A stretch of 64,000 nucleotides of DNA from Paenibacillus mesophilus (lineage in GTDB: Bacteria; Bacillota; Bacilli; Paenibacillales; NBRC-103111): contig NZ_VCRA01000033.1 of the NCBI RefSeq assembly GCF_005938385.1, positions 1 through 64,000 on the forward strand, given 5' to 3'. Made by a program: the position numbers and the translations under genes. The stretch's first letter is position 1. Each line of letters starts with the position of its first letter. Of the stretch, positions 54,764 to 63,118 are shown piece by piece. Under the pieces are notes generated by a model, which saw only the letters and a program-made list of their open reading frames with translations, was not told the origin of the DNA and did not search any database.

Positions 54764-56299
54764 TTACCGGGACTGCTCCCAAACCACCTTCAGCTCTTGC
54801 TGAATATCCTTGTAAATATCGGAGGCGACGAGCGCATTTACATAGCCGTCCCATTCATCCATGGTCATGATGCCCATGACAACCTTCACCCGGTTATCAT
54901 TCAAATCTTTCGTAAAGTTTCCCCACCGCGTCAACAACGTATCGGATACGAGCGAATAGTGGGGATTGGTCAAGTTCATTTCCTTATATCTCGCATAAAT
55001 GGTCTCGATTGTCCGGGTAAACTCCTCCGGTCTCTTCAGGCCGCGCTGAAGCGTATCCGCCATTATATCCCGGGCCTCATGCTGAAACCAGCTCCAGCAA
55101 GCTACGCAATCGTCTTCGAACCGGGGCAGGTTATGTTTTCGGCCGTCCTTTACGTAATGGTGGACGCCCTCCACCCCATGCGTCACGAGCTCCCTATATT
55201 CCGGCGCAGCTAATCGGTCGATCAGCTTCAAATAGCGGGGAATTTGACCTTCGTTGCCTTTGGCGCGGATCACCGTCTGGGTATAGAAGCCGATATTCGC
55301 GTCAACGGCCCAGCCCCGCGGCCCTCTGACCGGCGGAATCAGCACGCTGTCCGCGGCAGGGCCCACATGGGCGGCGAAGGGGACGGTCGTCATGCGCGGG
55401 TCAGCGGCGGCCGCGTACGAATGCCACCGGTGCGCTTTGGCTGCCGCTTCGCCTTTCTTGTATGCTTCGACGTCGGCTCCGAGCGCGAACTCCGGGTCGA
55501 TCGCCTTGGCATCGTACAGCTTTTTGAGCCATAGCAAATATTGCTTGTACTCCGGCATAAAGTTTTGGTAGGTAAAGTTTCCTTTGTCCTCTACGCCCCA
55601 ATTCATGACGCCGGTGAATGCCACGGAAATGGATTTCAGCCCGGCTCCGTCGAGCGCCTTGGCACCGCCTATCTCGAGCCCGTACCGGTCGGGCGGCGAG
55701 CTCAGCCGAATCAGCGTGTCCGCGAGCTCGTCGACCGTTTCGGGTATTGCCAGGCCGGCCGCTTCGAGCAAGTCTCTGCGCATGTAGAAGCCGTCGAACG
55801 TCTCCGGCTCCAAATAGCGGGGGATGCCGTATATTTTTCCTTTATACGTCAGTTTGTCCCAGACGTTAGCCGGATACGCCGCCAAATTCGGATAGTCCCG
55901 GGCGAAGGAAGCCGACCGGATATAAGGAGTCAGGTCGGCGAACATCCCCTCCTCGATCGCCTTCACCTGAACGGATGTATAGTGCTGGGGCCCGTCGGGC
56001 AGCAGCTGGACGAGATCGGGAATTTGCCCGGTCGTAAGCGCCACCTTCAGCTTCTGCTCATAGTCGCTTCGAGGGATGAAGCTCGGCGTAAACGTTACGT
56101 TCAGCCGTCTCTCCAACTCGCGCTGAAAGTCCGTATCCGTCTTTGCCGTCCTCCAGGCGATATTCATGAAGCTGACCGGCAGAGGCGGCTCCCCAGCCGA
56201 GGGCGGTAATGCCGCCCGTTCCCGATTCCTCTCGCAGCCGATCACCCCGGCCAGCAGCCAAGCGGTCATAAGCAGGAGCGCCCAACGCGCCATTTTCAT
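54764..56299 (-). CDS. Extracellular solute-binding lipoprotein (family 1, LipO/YtcQ-like)
   Basis: 511 residues. The lipoprotein signal MKMARWALLLMTAWLLAGVIGC has lipobox GVIGC. The mature protein shows the sugar-binding-protein pattern of Paenibacillaceae: MNIAWRTAKTDTDFQRELERRLNVTFTPSFIPRSDYEQKLKVALTTGQIPDLVQL, GKIYGIPRYLEPETFDGFYMRRDLLEAAGL, and a C-terminal MNLTNPHYSLVSDTLLTRWGNFTKDLNDNRVKVVMGIMTMDEWDGYV. It would capture an oligosaccharide or polysaccharide fragment for ABC import. It is second in a two-gene unit with another binding protein, but no permease genes adjoin it. ATG 56299 has a distant AAAGGAA site. Confidence 0.9.
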   Translation of the reverse strand: MKMARWALLLMTAWLLAGVIGCERNRERAALPPSAGEPPLPVSFMNIAWRTAKTDTDFQRELERRLNVTFTPSFIPRSDYEQKLKVALTTGQIPDLVQLLPDGPQHYTSVQVKAIEEGMFADLTPYIRSASFARDYPNLAAYPANVWDKLTYKGKIYGIPRYLEPETFDGFYMRRDLLEAAGLAIPETVDELADTLIRLSSPPDRYGLEIGGAKALDGAGLKSISVAFTGVMNWGVEDKGNFTYQNFMPEYKQYLLWLKKLYDAKAIDPEFALGADVEAYKKGEAAAKAHRWHSYAAAADPRMTTVPFAAHVGPAADSVLIPPVRGPRGWAVDANIGFYTQTVIRAKGNEGQIPRYLKLIDRLAAPEYRELVTHGVEGVHHYVKDGRKHNLPRFEDDCVACWSWFQHEARDIMADTLQRGLKRPEEFTRTIETIYARYKEMNLTNPHYSLVSDTLLTRWGNFTKDLNDNRVKVVMGIMTMDEWDGYVNALVASDIYKDIQQELKVVWEQSR

Positions 56300-56360
56300 C
56301 CGCTAACACCGTTCCTTTCTTGGACCGCTCGCCCGCCGGCACGATACCGGGTCGAAATCG

Positions 56361-57662
56361 TTATTTGTTAGGCTGATTCGCCTTGGCGGCAGCGATATCC
56401 TGCTTGATCGCCTCCTCTGCCTTGCGCAGCACTGTATTGACATCCTCGTTCGTTTTCATCATATCGACGAAGGCCGCGCGCATCTTCGAGGAGCCGTCGA
56501 CGAAGGTCAGACCGTTTGCGCGCGCGGGCGGCGGCGGGGCGTACTTATTCGCATAGACCGCCTGCACGTTTTTCCCTTTCAGCTCGGGCATGTTGTCTCC
56601 GAACGCCTTCTGCACCTCTTTGCTGACCAGCGGCGTGATGAGCCCTTTCTTCGACAGCTGCGTCTGCACCTCGTCGGACAGCAGATGAGCGATGACGGCG
56701 GCGGCTTCGTCCTTATGCTTCGATTGTCCGGTAACGAACAGCGAGTAGAAGTTGGACTGGAGCCCAACGCCGGGAGCGTCCTTGAACACCGGCGCGGCCA
56801 CGACGTCCCAGTTCAGATTCGGATTCGCCTGCGGCCATCCGATTACTTTCTCGGCGACATGGACGGCGAGCGCGTATTGGCCCTTCGGGAAATTGTCCAC
56901 ATTGCTGACCGGATTGTTCGGAATATCGTAAAACCGCTTCACGTGGGACACGTACTCTTTCCACGCTTCCGTGGCGACCTCCGGTTTGTCTTCCTTCGCA
57001 TCGAGAAACCCGAGCGATCTCGGGTTATACTTCAACAGCAGCCCGGGATCGGCCTGGAAGCCGTTATATTGCACTCCCCCGTCCGCGCGGGTCAGCTTCT
57101 TCGCCAGCTCATACGTCTCATCCCACGTCATACCGTCGCGCGGGTACGGAACCCCGAATTTATCGAACACATCCTTATTATAAAACATCAGGTAGTTGCT
57201 TCCCAGAAAAGGAAGTCCGTTCAACTTCCCGTCCCCGTAATTGCGCACGACCTGCAGCAGCGCCGGATCGATCCGGTTCAGATCGAATTTCTGCTTCTGA
57301 AGCTGGGCGCTCATGTCGTGCTGCAGGCCATTGCGGATAATGGCGGACGTTACGTTCGAGCTGGAATCGAGCACGATATCCGGAATTTTGCCCGCGCCGA
57401 TCAAATCTTGATATTCCGAGCCTTTGGCGGTATGGATATGCTCAAGCTTCATATGCGGAAATTTCGCTTTGATGAATTGGCCGATATCGCTTTCGAAGTT
57501 TTCCTCCTTGGCGTAGTTCCCGTTCTGCGCCGTGTAAAACAACAGCGTGACCGGCTCCGTCTTGTCTGCCGTACCCGGTTGGTCGGCCTCCTTCTTCGTT
57601 CCGCCTCCGCATCCGGTCGCCAGAACGCCGAGCAGAGCCACTGCCGCAATCCGTTTGATCAA
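56361..57662 (-). CDS. Extracellular sugar-binding lipoprotein (family 1)
   Basis: 433 residues. The signal MIKRIAAVALLGVLATGC has lipobox LATGC followed by GGGTKKEADQP. The mature domain has IKAKFPHMKLEHIH, IPDIVLDSSSNVTSAIIRNGLQHDM, GLPFLGSNYLMFYNKDVFDKFGVPYPRDGMTWDETYELAKKLT, as in UgpB/MalE-like proteins. TTG 57662 has GGAGGAG at 7 bases and gives a canonical signal peptide. An in-frame ATG at 57773 also has AGGGGGAGG upstream and would add 37 residues before it, so translation from two sites is conceivable. It is first gene of the unit, divergent from the AraC-type regulator, with a shared 34-bp motif upstream. Confidence 0.92.
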   Translation of the reverse strand: MIKRIAAVALLGVLATGCGGGTKKEADQPGTADKTEPVTLLFYTAQNGNYAKEENFESDIGQFIKAKFPHMKLEHIHTAKGSEYQDLIGAGKIPDIVLDSSSNVTSAIIRNGLQHDMSAQLQKQKFDLNRIDPALLQVVRNYGDGKLNGLPFLGSNYLMFYNKDVFDKFGVPYPRDGMTWDETYELAKKLTRADGGVQYNGFQADPGLLLKYNPRSLGFLDAKEDKPEVATEAWKEYVSHVKRFYDIPNNPVSNVDNFPKGQYALAVHVAEKVIGWPQANPNLNWDVVAAPVFKDAPGVGLQSNFYSLFVTGQSKHKDEAAAVIAHLLSDEVQTQLSKKGLITPLVSKEVQKAFGDNMPELKGKNVQAVYANKYAPPPPARANGLTFVDGSSKMRAAFVDMMKTNEDVNTVLRKAEEAIKQDIAAAKANQPNK

Positions 57663-57797
57663 ATCGTTTCTCCTCCTCCATGGTGAAAGTTCCCCCTCCG
57701 CCATCCGGTTGAACTTGATCGCCGCGCGCCGGCGTATGAGCCCTGTCCGGACGATCGGCGGCAACGGAATCATCTTGGCACGCCTCCCCCTTTTTTT

Positions 57798-57831
57798 CCA
57801 TCGCGTTGTTGTGACATTTCCGTCGTTTTGG
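57798..57831. promoter_or_regulatory. Conserved 34-bp regulatory motif, copy A
   Basis: It begins CCATCGCGTTGTTGTGACAT and ends TCGTTTTGG. It matches 62122-62155 at 29 of 34 positions without gaps, and both copies have the same orientation relative to a minus-strand gene. It lies in the divergent region between the binding-protein gene and the AraC-type regulator. Probably a binding site for that regulator or a shared promoter segment. Confidence 0.75.
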
Positions 57832-57916
57832 CATCCGATTTGCCGTTTCCCGTCCAAAAGGAGCTTGCCTGCTCCCCGCGAGTCACGAAAGCGATACGTT
57901 TGTCACGCGGGCGCGG

Positions 57917-57946
57917 TAGACTTCCATAAGACACCGCCTGTATGAT
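57917..57946 (+). promoter_or_regulatory. Candidate promoter of the AraC-type regulator
   Basis: TAGACT (57917-57922), 18-bp spacer, TATGAT (57941-57946), 32 bp before the GTG start. Both hexamers deviate by one or two bases from consensus. Confidence 0.45.
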
Positions 57947-57977
57947 GAGGGGAGAGATCGAATAGGGGGAACGACTC

Positions 57978-60230
57978 GTGAAGCTGAGGCACACACTGCG
58001 GATCAAACTGATTGTCGGGTTCGTTATCGTCATCGCTCCCCTCGTCGCCTTCTTGTCCTACTTGAACTACTACAGCATGGAGATGATCCGCTCTCAGGCC
58101 GCTCAGTCCAAAACCGACCTGCTGCAGGTTTACTTCGACGGGATCGACAAAAATATCGACAGGGTAAGCGATTTTCTATACAAGCTCGTGCTGAACGATC
58201 CCGATCTGAAATCGCTCGGCCTGTACCCGTACGCACGCCGCGACTACATATTCGCCAAATATTTGCTGATGGGCAAGCTGGGCGTCGAGCTGGAGGAATT
58301 TCCCGACGCCGAGAACTTTTTCGTCTACCGGACGGACCGGGACGAGTTTATCGCGACAAGCCAATTTCAAGACAAATTCCGGAACAATTTCGATTTGCCG
58401 GCTTTCAAGGAAACGATTCGTGCAGACCGGTCCGACCGGTGGATGATCGTCCGCAGCCGCCAAGAAACGGCCTTGATCAAGCTTGTCCCCGCCGATGTCA
58501 ATCTGGTCGCCGGCGCCTGGATCCGGCTCGACCGGCTGATCGCACCTCTGCAGTCGGTCGAATCGGAGCAGGGCTCGGAAGCGGAAGTGGTAGTTTTGTC
58601 GCGGGAAGGAGAGGCGCTCACCCTTTCCAGGTTCGGAGCGAACGGCTTAACGGCTCCCGATACGGGTCATGCCTATTCGGAGGTGATCGGGCCGGATAAA
58701 CGGAAATATATGGTCATCGCCAAGCGATCCGAGCTCGCTCCGTTTACGATCGCCGTGTCCATACCGGAGAGACAGCTGTTCCGGTCGCTTCTCTTCTATC
58801 AGAAAGCAATTTACCTTATTCCGCTCGCCGCGGCCCTTATCATCGTGTTGTTCATTGCCGTGCTGCAAAACGTCGTGTACAAGCCGATGAGAACGCTGAT
58901 CCGGGGAATGGCCCGTGTAGGAAAAGGGGATTTGAGCGTCACGCTGCACAGCGGCGACAAAGGGGAGTTCGGCTATGTGTTGAACAGCTTCAACGACATG
59001 GTCGCGAGAATCCGGGAAATCGATATATGGGAGACGCAGCGGCCCGTCATTATCGATAAATTTTGGCAGGATTTGCTGAGCGGGCGCAAGCCCTTGAACG
59101 TGGAACGGCTGGAGACGATGATTTCGCTGTTCAAAAAGCCGCTCGCCTCCGACGGTTTCGTCATCCCGATCCTTATCAGCGCTTCCCAATGGAAGCACCA
59201 TATATCGGCCAAGGACGAGCCGACGATGGAATACGCACTCCGCAATGCGGCTGGGGACATGGTGCTGAACGGTCTTTCCGGCGATGTCATTCAGGACCGG
59301 AACGGAACAATTTTCGCCCTCGTCTATGTCGGAGCGGGCGAAGCCGGCAAGCTGGAGACGATCCAAGCGCAAATTGACCGCAACTGTGAGAGCTATTTGG
59401 AAGCCTGCCTGCTATATTTTTGCAGCTCGCTATGCTGTTACGTAGGCGAGATGTCCCCCATCCTGAAGCTGAACGAAACGTACTATGCGCTTCTCGAGCT
59501 GGAGCGGCATCATGTCACGGCATCCAATACGGTCTACTACCAGAAGGATATGAAATCGTTCTCGGCGCAATTGCCTTCCCTGTACTGGCTGCCGGATTGG
59601 GCGATCCCGTTCAAATTCGGCAGGTGGGACAGCGTCCGGGAGAAGCTGGAGGAGACGTTCGAGCGGCTGGCTCAGGGCACTCCCCCGGCGAAGGAAGCGA
59701 TGGAGGGCATTTATTACGGTACTTTGTACACGCTGTATACGATTTTCCACGAAAGCGGGATTCCGGTGTACAGCGTCTACCAGGCGGCCGACCTGAATCC
59801 GTCGGCTCCTCCCCTGAAATCGGTAGTCCAATTGAGACGCTGGACGTTCGATGTCATTCGCAAAGGAATTTCCAGCTTCCAGGAGACGGACCAGGAGCAC
59901 GAAGGTATCGTCGCGAAAATCATGAATTACATTTCCGCGCATCTGAAGGACGATTTATCGCGGGAAGAGCTCGCGGAGAAAGTGTATTTGAATCCTTCCT
60001 ATTTATCCCGGCTGTTCAAAAAAGAAACGGGCCAATCGCTGTCCGACTACATCGGCCAAGTCCGGATGGAGGAAGCCCGGCGCCTGCTGTCGCAAACGAA
60101 TATGAAAATCGTGCAGGTCGCCGAGGAATCCGGATACCGCAACGTATCCCATTTTGCGAAAATGTTTAAACGCACGACGGGCGTTACTCCCCAGGAATAC
60201 CGCAGCAAGTTTCTGGAGGACATCGGGTAG
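57978..60230 (+). CDS. Membrane-anchored AraC-family regulator with extracytoplasmic sensor
   Basis: 750 residues. Helix 1 (LIVGFVIVIAPLVAFLSYL) and helix 2 (AIYLIPLAAALIIVLFIAVLQNVVY, about residue 290) enclose a Cache-like external domain of about 250 residues. A HAMP-like linker follows (KPMRTLIRGMARVGKGDLSVTLHSGDKGEFGYVLNSFNDM), then a large middle region and a C-terminal AraC domain (IMNYISAHLKDDLSREELAEKVYLNPSYLSRLFKKETGQSLSDYIGQVRMEEARRLL...GYRNVSHFAKMFKRTTGVTPQEYR). This one-component layout is common in Paenibacillaceae next to sugar-binding proteins. It should sense an external carbohydrate and switch on neighbouring genes. GTG 57978 follows AGGGGGA. Confidence 0.93.
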   Translation: MKLRHTLRIKLIVGFVIVIAPLVAFLSYLNYYSMEMIRSQAAQSKTDLLQVYFDGIDKNIDRVSDFLYKLVLNDPDLKSLGLYPYARRDYIFAKYLLMGKLGVELEEFPDAENFFVYRTDRDEFIATSQFQDKFRNNFDLPAFKETIRADRSDRWMIVRSRQETALIKLVPADVNLVAGAWIRLDRLIAPLQSVESEQGSEAEVVVLSREGEALTLSRFGANGLTAPDTGHAYSEVIGPDKRKYMVIAKRSELAPFTIAVSIPERQLFRSLLFYQKAIYLIPLAAALIIVLFIAVLQNVVYKPMRTLIRGMARVGKGDLSVTLHSGDKGEFGYVLNSFNDMVARIREIDIWETQRPVIIDKFWQDLLSGRKPLNVERLETMISLFKKPLASDGFVIPILISASQWKHHISAKDEPTMEYALRNAAGDMVLNGLSGDVIQDRNGTIFALVYVGAGEAGKLETIQAQIDRNCESYLEACLLYFCSSLCCYVGEMSPILKLNETYYALLELERHHVTASNTVYYQKDMKSFSAQLPSLYWLPDWAIPFKFGRWDSVREKLEETFERLAQGTPPAKEAMEGIYYGTLYTLYTIFHESGIPVYSVYQAADLNPSAPPLKSVVQLRRWTFDVIRKGISSFQETDQEHEGIVAKIMNYISAHLKDDLSREELAEKVYLNPSYLSRLFKKETGQSLSDYIGQVRMEEARRLLSQTNMKIVQVAEESGYRNVSHFAKMFKRTTGVTPQEYRSKFLEDIG

Positions 60231-60247
60231 AAGTCAGCCGTCTGCCG

Positions 60248-62044
60248 TCACGATATTTTCACGATCGACAGCGTCGTGGCGGCTGCGCCGGGCTGGATGC
60301 TCATCGCCTGCTCTGACCATACTCGGATATCCAACGTCTGGTTTTTGTTCAACTGAACGGGAAGCGCTCCTTTGGACAAATACGATCTGCCTCCATCCGC
60401 CACTCCGTCGTCGAGGTAAGAGAACGCTCCCGCGCCGCCGTCCAGATGAATCGCCAGCCTCGTCCGGTTCGCCCCCGCGGGCTGTGGCCACTGCACTTGG
60501 GCGCAAACGAGGTAAATCCCTGCCGCCTTGGCCGTGAAAGTACCTGACGCCGTATCGAACTCTCCCCAGTTGTCCCGGGATTCGGTGTTAAAAGCCACTT
60601 TCGTCCACGTCGCAGCCGCTATCGACTGAGAGCTCCCCCGATAGACGCGGACGTGGCTCGGCTGCTCGATCGTCAAGCTTTCCCTAAACTTGATCCCGTC
60701 TCTCGTAATCAGCTGCGCGCTGAACTTGGCCTCGCCCGTCCCCAGATTGTCGAACAGCGTTCCGTCTCCGTAATCCCAATCCACGCAGCCTTGGAATAGG
60801 ACCGATTGCTTGGCGAAGTTCCCTTCGAACGCGACGAGCTTCTTCAAATTTTGCGGAAAATTCGTCACCTCCTCGATCACGATTTGACTCGCATTGCCCG
60901 CCATCACGAAATAGCTGCATAACGGTTCTCCGTTCACCTTGGCCCCGATAGCCAAATACGAATCGCGGAACTTGATGCTTCGAGAAGGGGCCGCATTCGG
61001 TCCGCAAGAAATTTTGACGAAAGCTTCCAGCCGATGCGACGAGCCGACCTCGAACCAGCATCGGTGGAAAAAAGCGGAGTCGTGAGGAGCGCCATGTTTG
61101 GTGATCATGATAGGCGCTTCGACGGCGCTGCCATCCTTGACGAACTGGCAGTCCTGCGCACGCAAGCCGCCCGCTCCTTCGCTCCATAAGGCGGTATCGT
61201 TGCCGATCGTATACAATTCCCGCAGCGTATTCTGGCCGCTTCCCACCCCGATGTACATGCCCACCTTGTTGTAAAACAGATTGACCGTATCGAAGCTGTT
61301 CACGTCGCTGTACTCGCCCCAGAAGCCGTATTCGAACCGCTCGATCTGCACATCCCGGAACTGGATGCCGCCGTTGCCGTAATCTTTGACCGCAAACGTC
61401 CCGATCCCGTAAGTGCCTCTACCGATGGAGACGGACATCGGATTGTTGAGCGGGGCGGTATTCGTTCCGGCATAAGCGAGCGTAATCTGCTCCAAGGCAA
61501 AGCCTTGTACGGCATCGTTATAAGCGGCCCCGCCCGATTGTCCCAATTGGAAACAAGGACCCGTCCCGGTGTAAGCGATTCGGGTTCCGCCTTCCGTCTT
61601 ACCCGACGGATCGCTCGGACGGCCGTATCTCACACCGATAATGCGGAAGCCGCGCTTCTGAATAACGATGGTGGAGGATACGGTGTATTCGCTTTTGGAC
61701 AAATACAGCTTCCGGTTGTTCAAATTGTTGTCCTCGATGTAGCGGACCGCTCTCGTCAATCTCCCCGTATCGTCGGACTCGGTCTCGAGTCTCGGGAAGT
61801 CTTCCTCCAAATCGATCCATTGATGGGCTAGCTTGCGCGACAAAGCATCGACCCGGTCACGCAGTCCCTGAACGTCGTCCCCGTACACCGATTGCTGAAC
61901 GGACGCCTCCGAGCCCATCGTATTGATCAGCGCGCCTGCAACTACGGCAGCACCGGTCAAGCCGAGTGCGGCTACCGCTTCGCGTCGGCTCCATCGCTTT
62001 CTATCCGGTTCCGGCTTCTTCTTCGCGTCCGTATGTTCCTTCAT
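60248..62044 (-). CDS. Tat-exported beta-helix protein with C1q-like C-terminus
   Basis: 598 residues. A Tat-like signal (RWSRREAVAALGLTGAAVVAGALI) follows a charged n-region. A short coiled segment (VYGDDVQGLRDRVDALSRKLAHQWIDLEEDFPRL) leads to a right-handed beta-helix (ALEQITLAYAGTN, IQFRDVQIERFEYGFWGEYSDVNSFDTVNLFYNKVGMYIG). The last 140 residues form a jelly-roll like C1q/TNF or phage-fibre domains (WTKVAFNTESRDNWGEFDTASGTFTAKAAGIYLVCAQVQW to SIVKIS). ATG 62044 lies 8 bases after AGGAGG. It is convergent with the AraC gene (18 bp between stops) and carries upstream the same 34-bp motif as the binding-protein gene. It probably binds or cleaves a polysaccharide. Confidence 0.86.
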   Translation of the reverse strand: MKEHTDAKKKPEPDRKRWSRREAVAALGLTGAAVVAGALINTMGSEASVQQSVYGDDVQGLRDRVDALSRKLAHQWIDLEEDFPRLETESDDTGRLTRAVRYIEDNNLNNRKLYLSKSEYTVSSTIVIQKRGFRIIGVRYGRPSDPSGKTEGGTRIAYTGTGPCFQLGQSGGAAYNDAVQGFALEQITLAYAGTNTAPLNNPMSVSIGRGTYGIGTFAVKDYGNGGIQFRDVQIERFEYGFWGEYSDVNSFDTVNLFYNKVGMYIGVGSGQNTLRELYTIGNDTALWSEGAGGLRAQDCQFVKDGSAVEAPIMITKHGAPHDSAFFHRCWFEVGSSHRLEAFVKISCGPNAAPSRSIKFRDSYLAIGAKVNGEPLCSYFVMAGNASQIVIEEVTNFPQNLKKLVAFEGNFAKQSVLFQGCVDWDYGDGTLFDNLGTGEAKFSAQLITRDGIKFRESLTIEQPSHVRVYRGSSQSIAAATWTKVAFNTESRDNWGEFDTASGTFTAKAAGIYLVCAQVQWPQPAGANRTRLAIHLDGGAGAFSYLDDGVADGGRSYLSKGALPVQLNKNQTLDIRVWSEQAMSIQPGAAATTLSIVKIS

Positions 62045-62121
62045 AAACAATTCCTCCTGGTTATCCGATTCGGTTCATGCCGCTTCCTTACGCCCAGCAT
62101 GACACGATCTGTACCGGCGAT

Positions 62122-62155
62122 CCATTGCGTTGTTATGACATTCCGATCGTTTTGG
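62122..62155. promoter_or_regulatory. Conserved 34-bp regulatory motif, copy B
   Basis: It begins CCATTGCGTTGTTATGACAT and ends TCGTTTTGG, 29/34 identical to 57798-57831. It lies 78 bp upstream of the second beta-helix gene start. Conservation in two otherwise unrelated intergenic regions argues for a common regulator. Confidence 0.75.
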
Positions 62156-62211
62156 AGCCTTTCTGCCGATGTCGGCCGCCAGAGTAACGAAAACACGGCC
62201 AAAGTCACACG

Positions 62212-62255
62212 GAAAAAGAAAAAACCGCTTACGGTTTGTCCCGCAAACGGTTTTC
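62212..62255 (-). terminator. Terminator after fabI
   Basis: Minus strand: AAAACCGTTTGC and GTAAGCGGTTTT pair with a 10-base loop and run into TTCTTTTT, about 20 bp past the fabI stop. Confidence 0.82.
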
Positions 62256-62275
62256 TCAATTATTATGTATGAACG

Positions 62276-63046
62276 TTATACTCCGATAATATGATAGCCG
62301 TTATCCACATGAATGACTTCGCCCGTAATGCCGCGCGACAGGTTGCTCATGAGGAACATCGCGGTATCGCCGACTTCGGCCGTCTCGGTCGTGCGGCGAA
62401 GCGGGGCTTTCTCCTCCACCTGGCGCAGGATCGAGTTGAAATCTTTGATGCCTTTGGCCGCCAGCGTCCGGATCGGCCCGGCGGAGATGCCGTTGACACG
62501 AATGTTGTACTGGCCGAGATCGTTCGCCAAGTACCGGATGCTCGCTTCGAGAGCGGCTTTGGCGATGCCCATGACGTTGTAGTTTTTCATCGCCCGTTCG
62601 GCGCCGAGATACGTCATCGTCATGATGCTTCCGCCTTCGGTCATGAGCGGGTATACGCGCTTGGCCACCGCTGTCAGCGAATAGGCGCTGATGTCATGCG
62701 CCAGCGCGAAGCCGTCGCGGGATGTGTCGACGTACAGCCCTTCCAGCTCCTCGGTGCGGGCGAAGGCGATGCTGTGCACGTAGCCGTGAAGCACGCCGAA
62801 CTGCTCCTTCAGCGCGGCTGCCAGCGTATCGATCTCATCGTCGACCGTCACGTTGCAGGGCAAAATGATCGAATTCGGAATCGTTTCCGCAAGCTTGCGA
62901 ACCCGCTCCTCCACCCGCTCGCTCTCGTACGTGAAAGCGATGCGCGCGCCTTGTCCGGCGAGCGACTGCGCGATCGCCCATGCGATGCTGCGGTCGTTGG
63001 CGACACCCATGACCAATATATTTTTCCCTTCCAGCAGTTGACCCAT
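62276..63046 (-). CDS. fabI: Enoyl-[acyl-carrier-protein] reductase (NADH)
   Basis: A 256-residue divergent SDR that performs the last reduction of each fatty-acid elongation cycle. Motifs: cofactor ILVMGVANDRSIAWAIAQSLAGQGARIAFTY, VHSIAFARTEELEGLYVDTSRDGF, the Tyr-x6-Lys catalytic pair in AMKNYNVMGIAKAALEASIRYLANDLG, and NGISAGPIRTLAAKGI. FabI is the target of triclosan-type inhibitors. GAGAGGGG precedes ATG 63046. It is monocistronic on the minus strand with a terminator. Confidence 0.97.
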   Translation of the reverse strand: MGQLLEGKNILVMGVANDRSIAWAIAQSLAGQGARIAFTYESERVEERVRKLAETIPNSIILPCNVTVDDEIDTLAAALKEQFGVLHGYVHSIAFARTEELEGLYVDTSRDGFALAHDISAYSLTAVAKRVYPLMTEGGSIMTMTYLGAERAMKNYNVMGIAKAALEASIRYLANDLGQYNIRVNGISAGPIRTLAAKGIKDFNSILRQVEEKAPLRRTTETAEVGDTAMFLMSNLSRGITGEVIHVDNGYHIIGV

Positions 63047-63118
63047 CGTTCGTTTCCCCTCTCGACTTGGGATGAATCTCGAAATCTTCTATCAACGTAC
63101 CTTATTTTCCCAGAAAGT

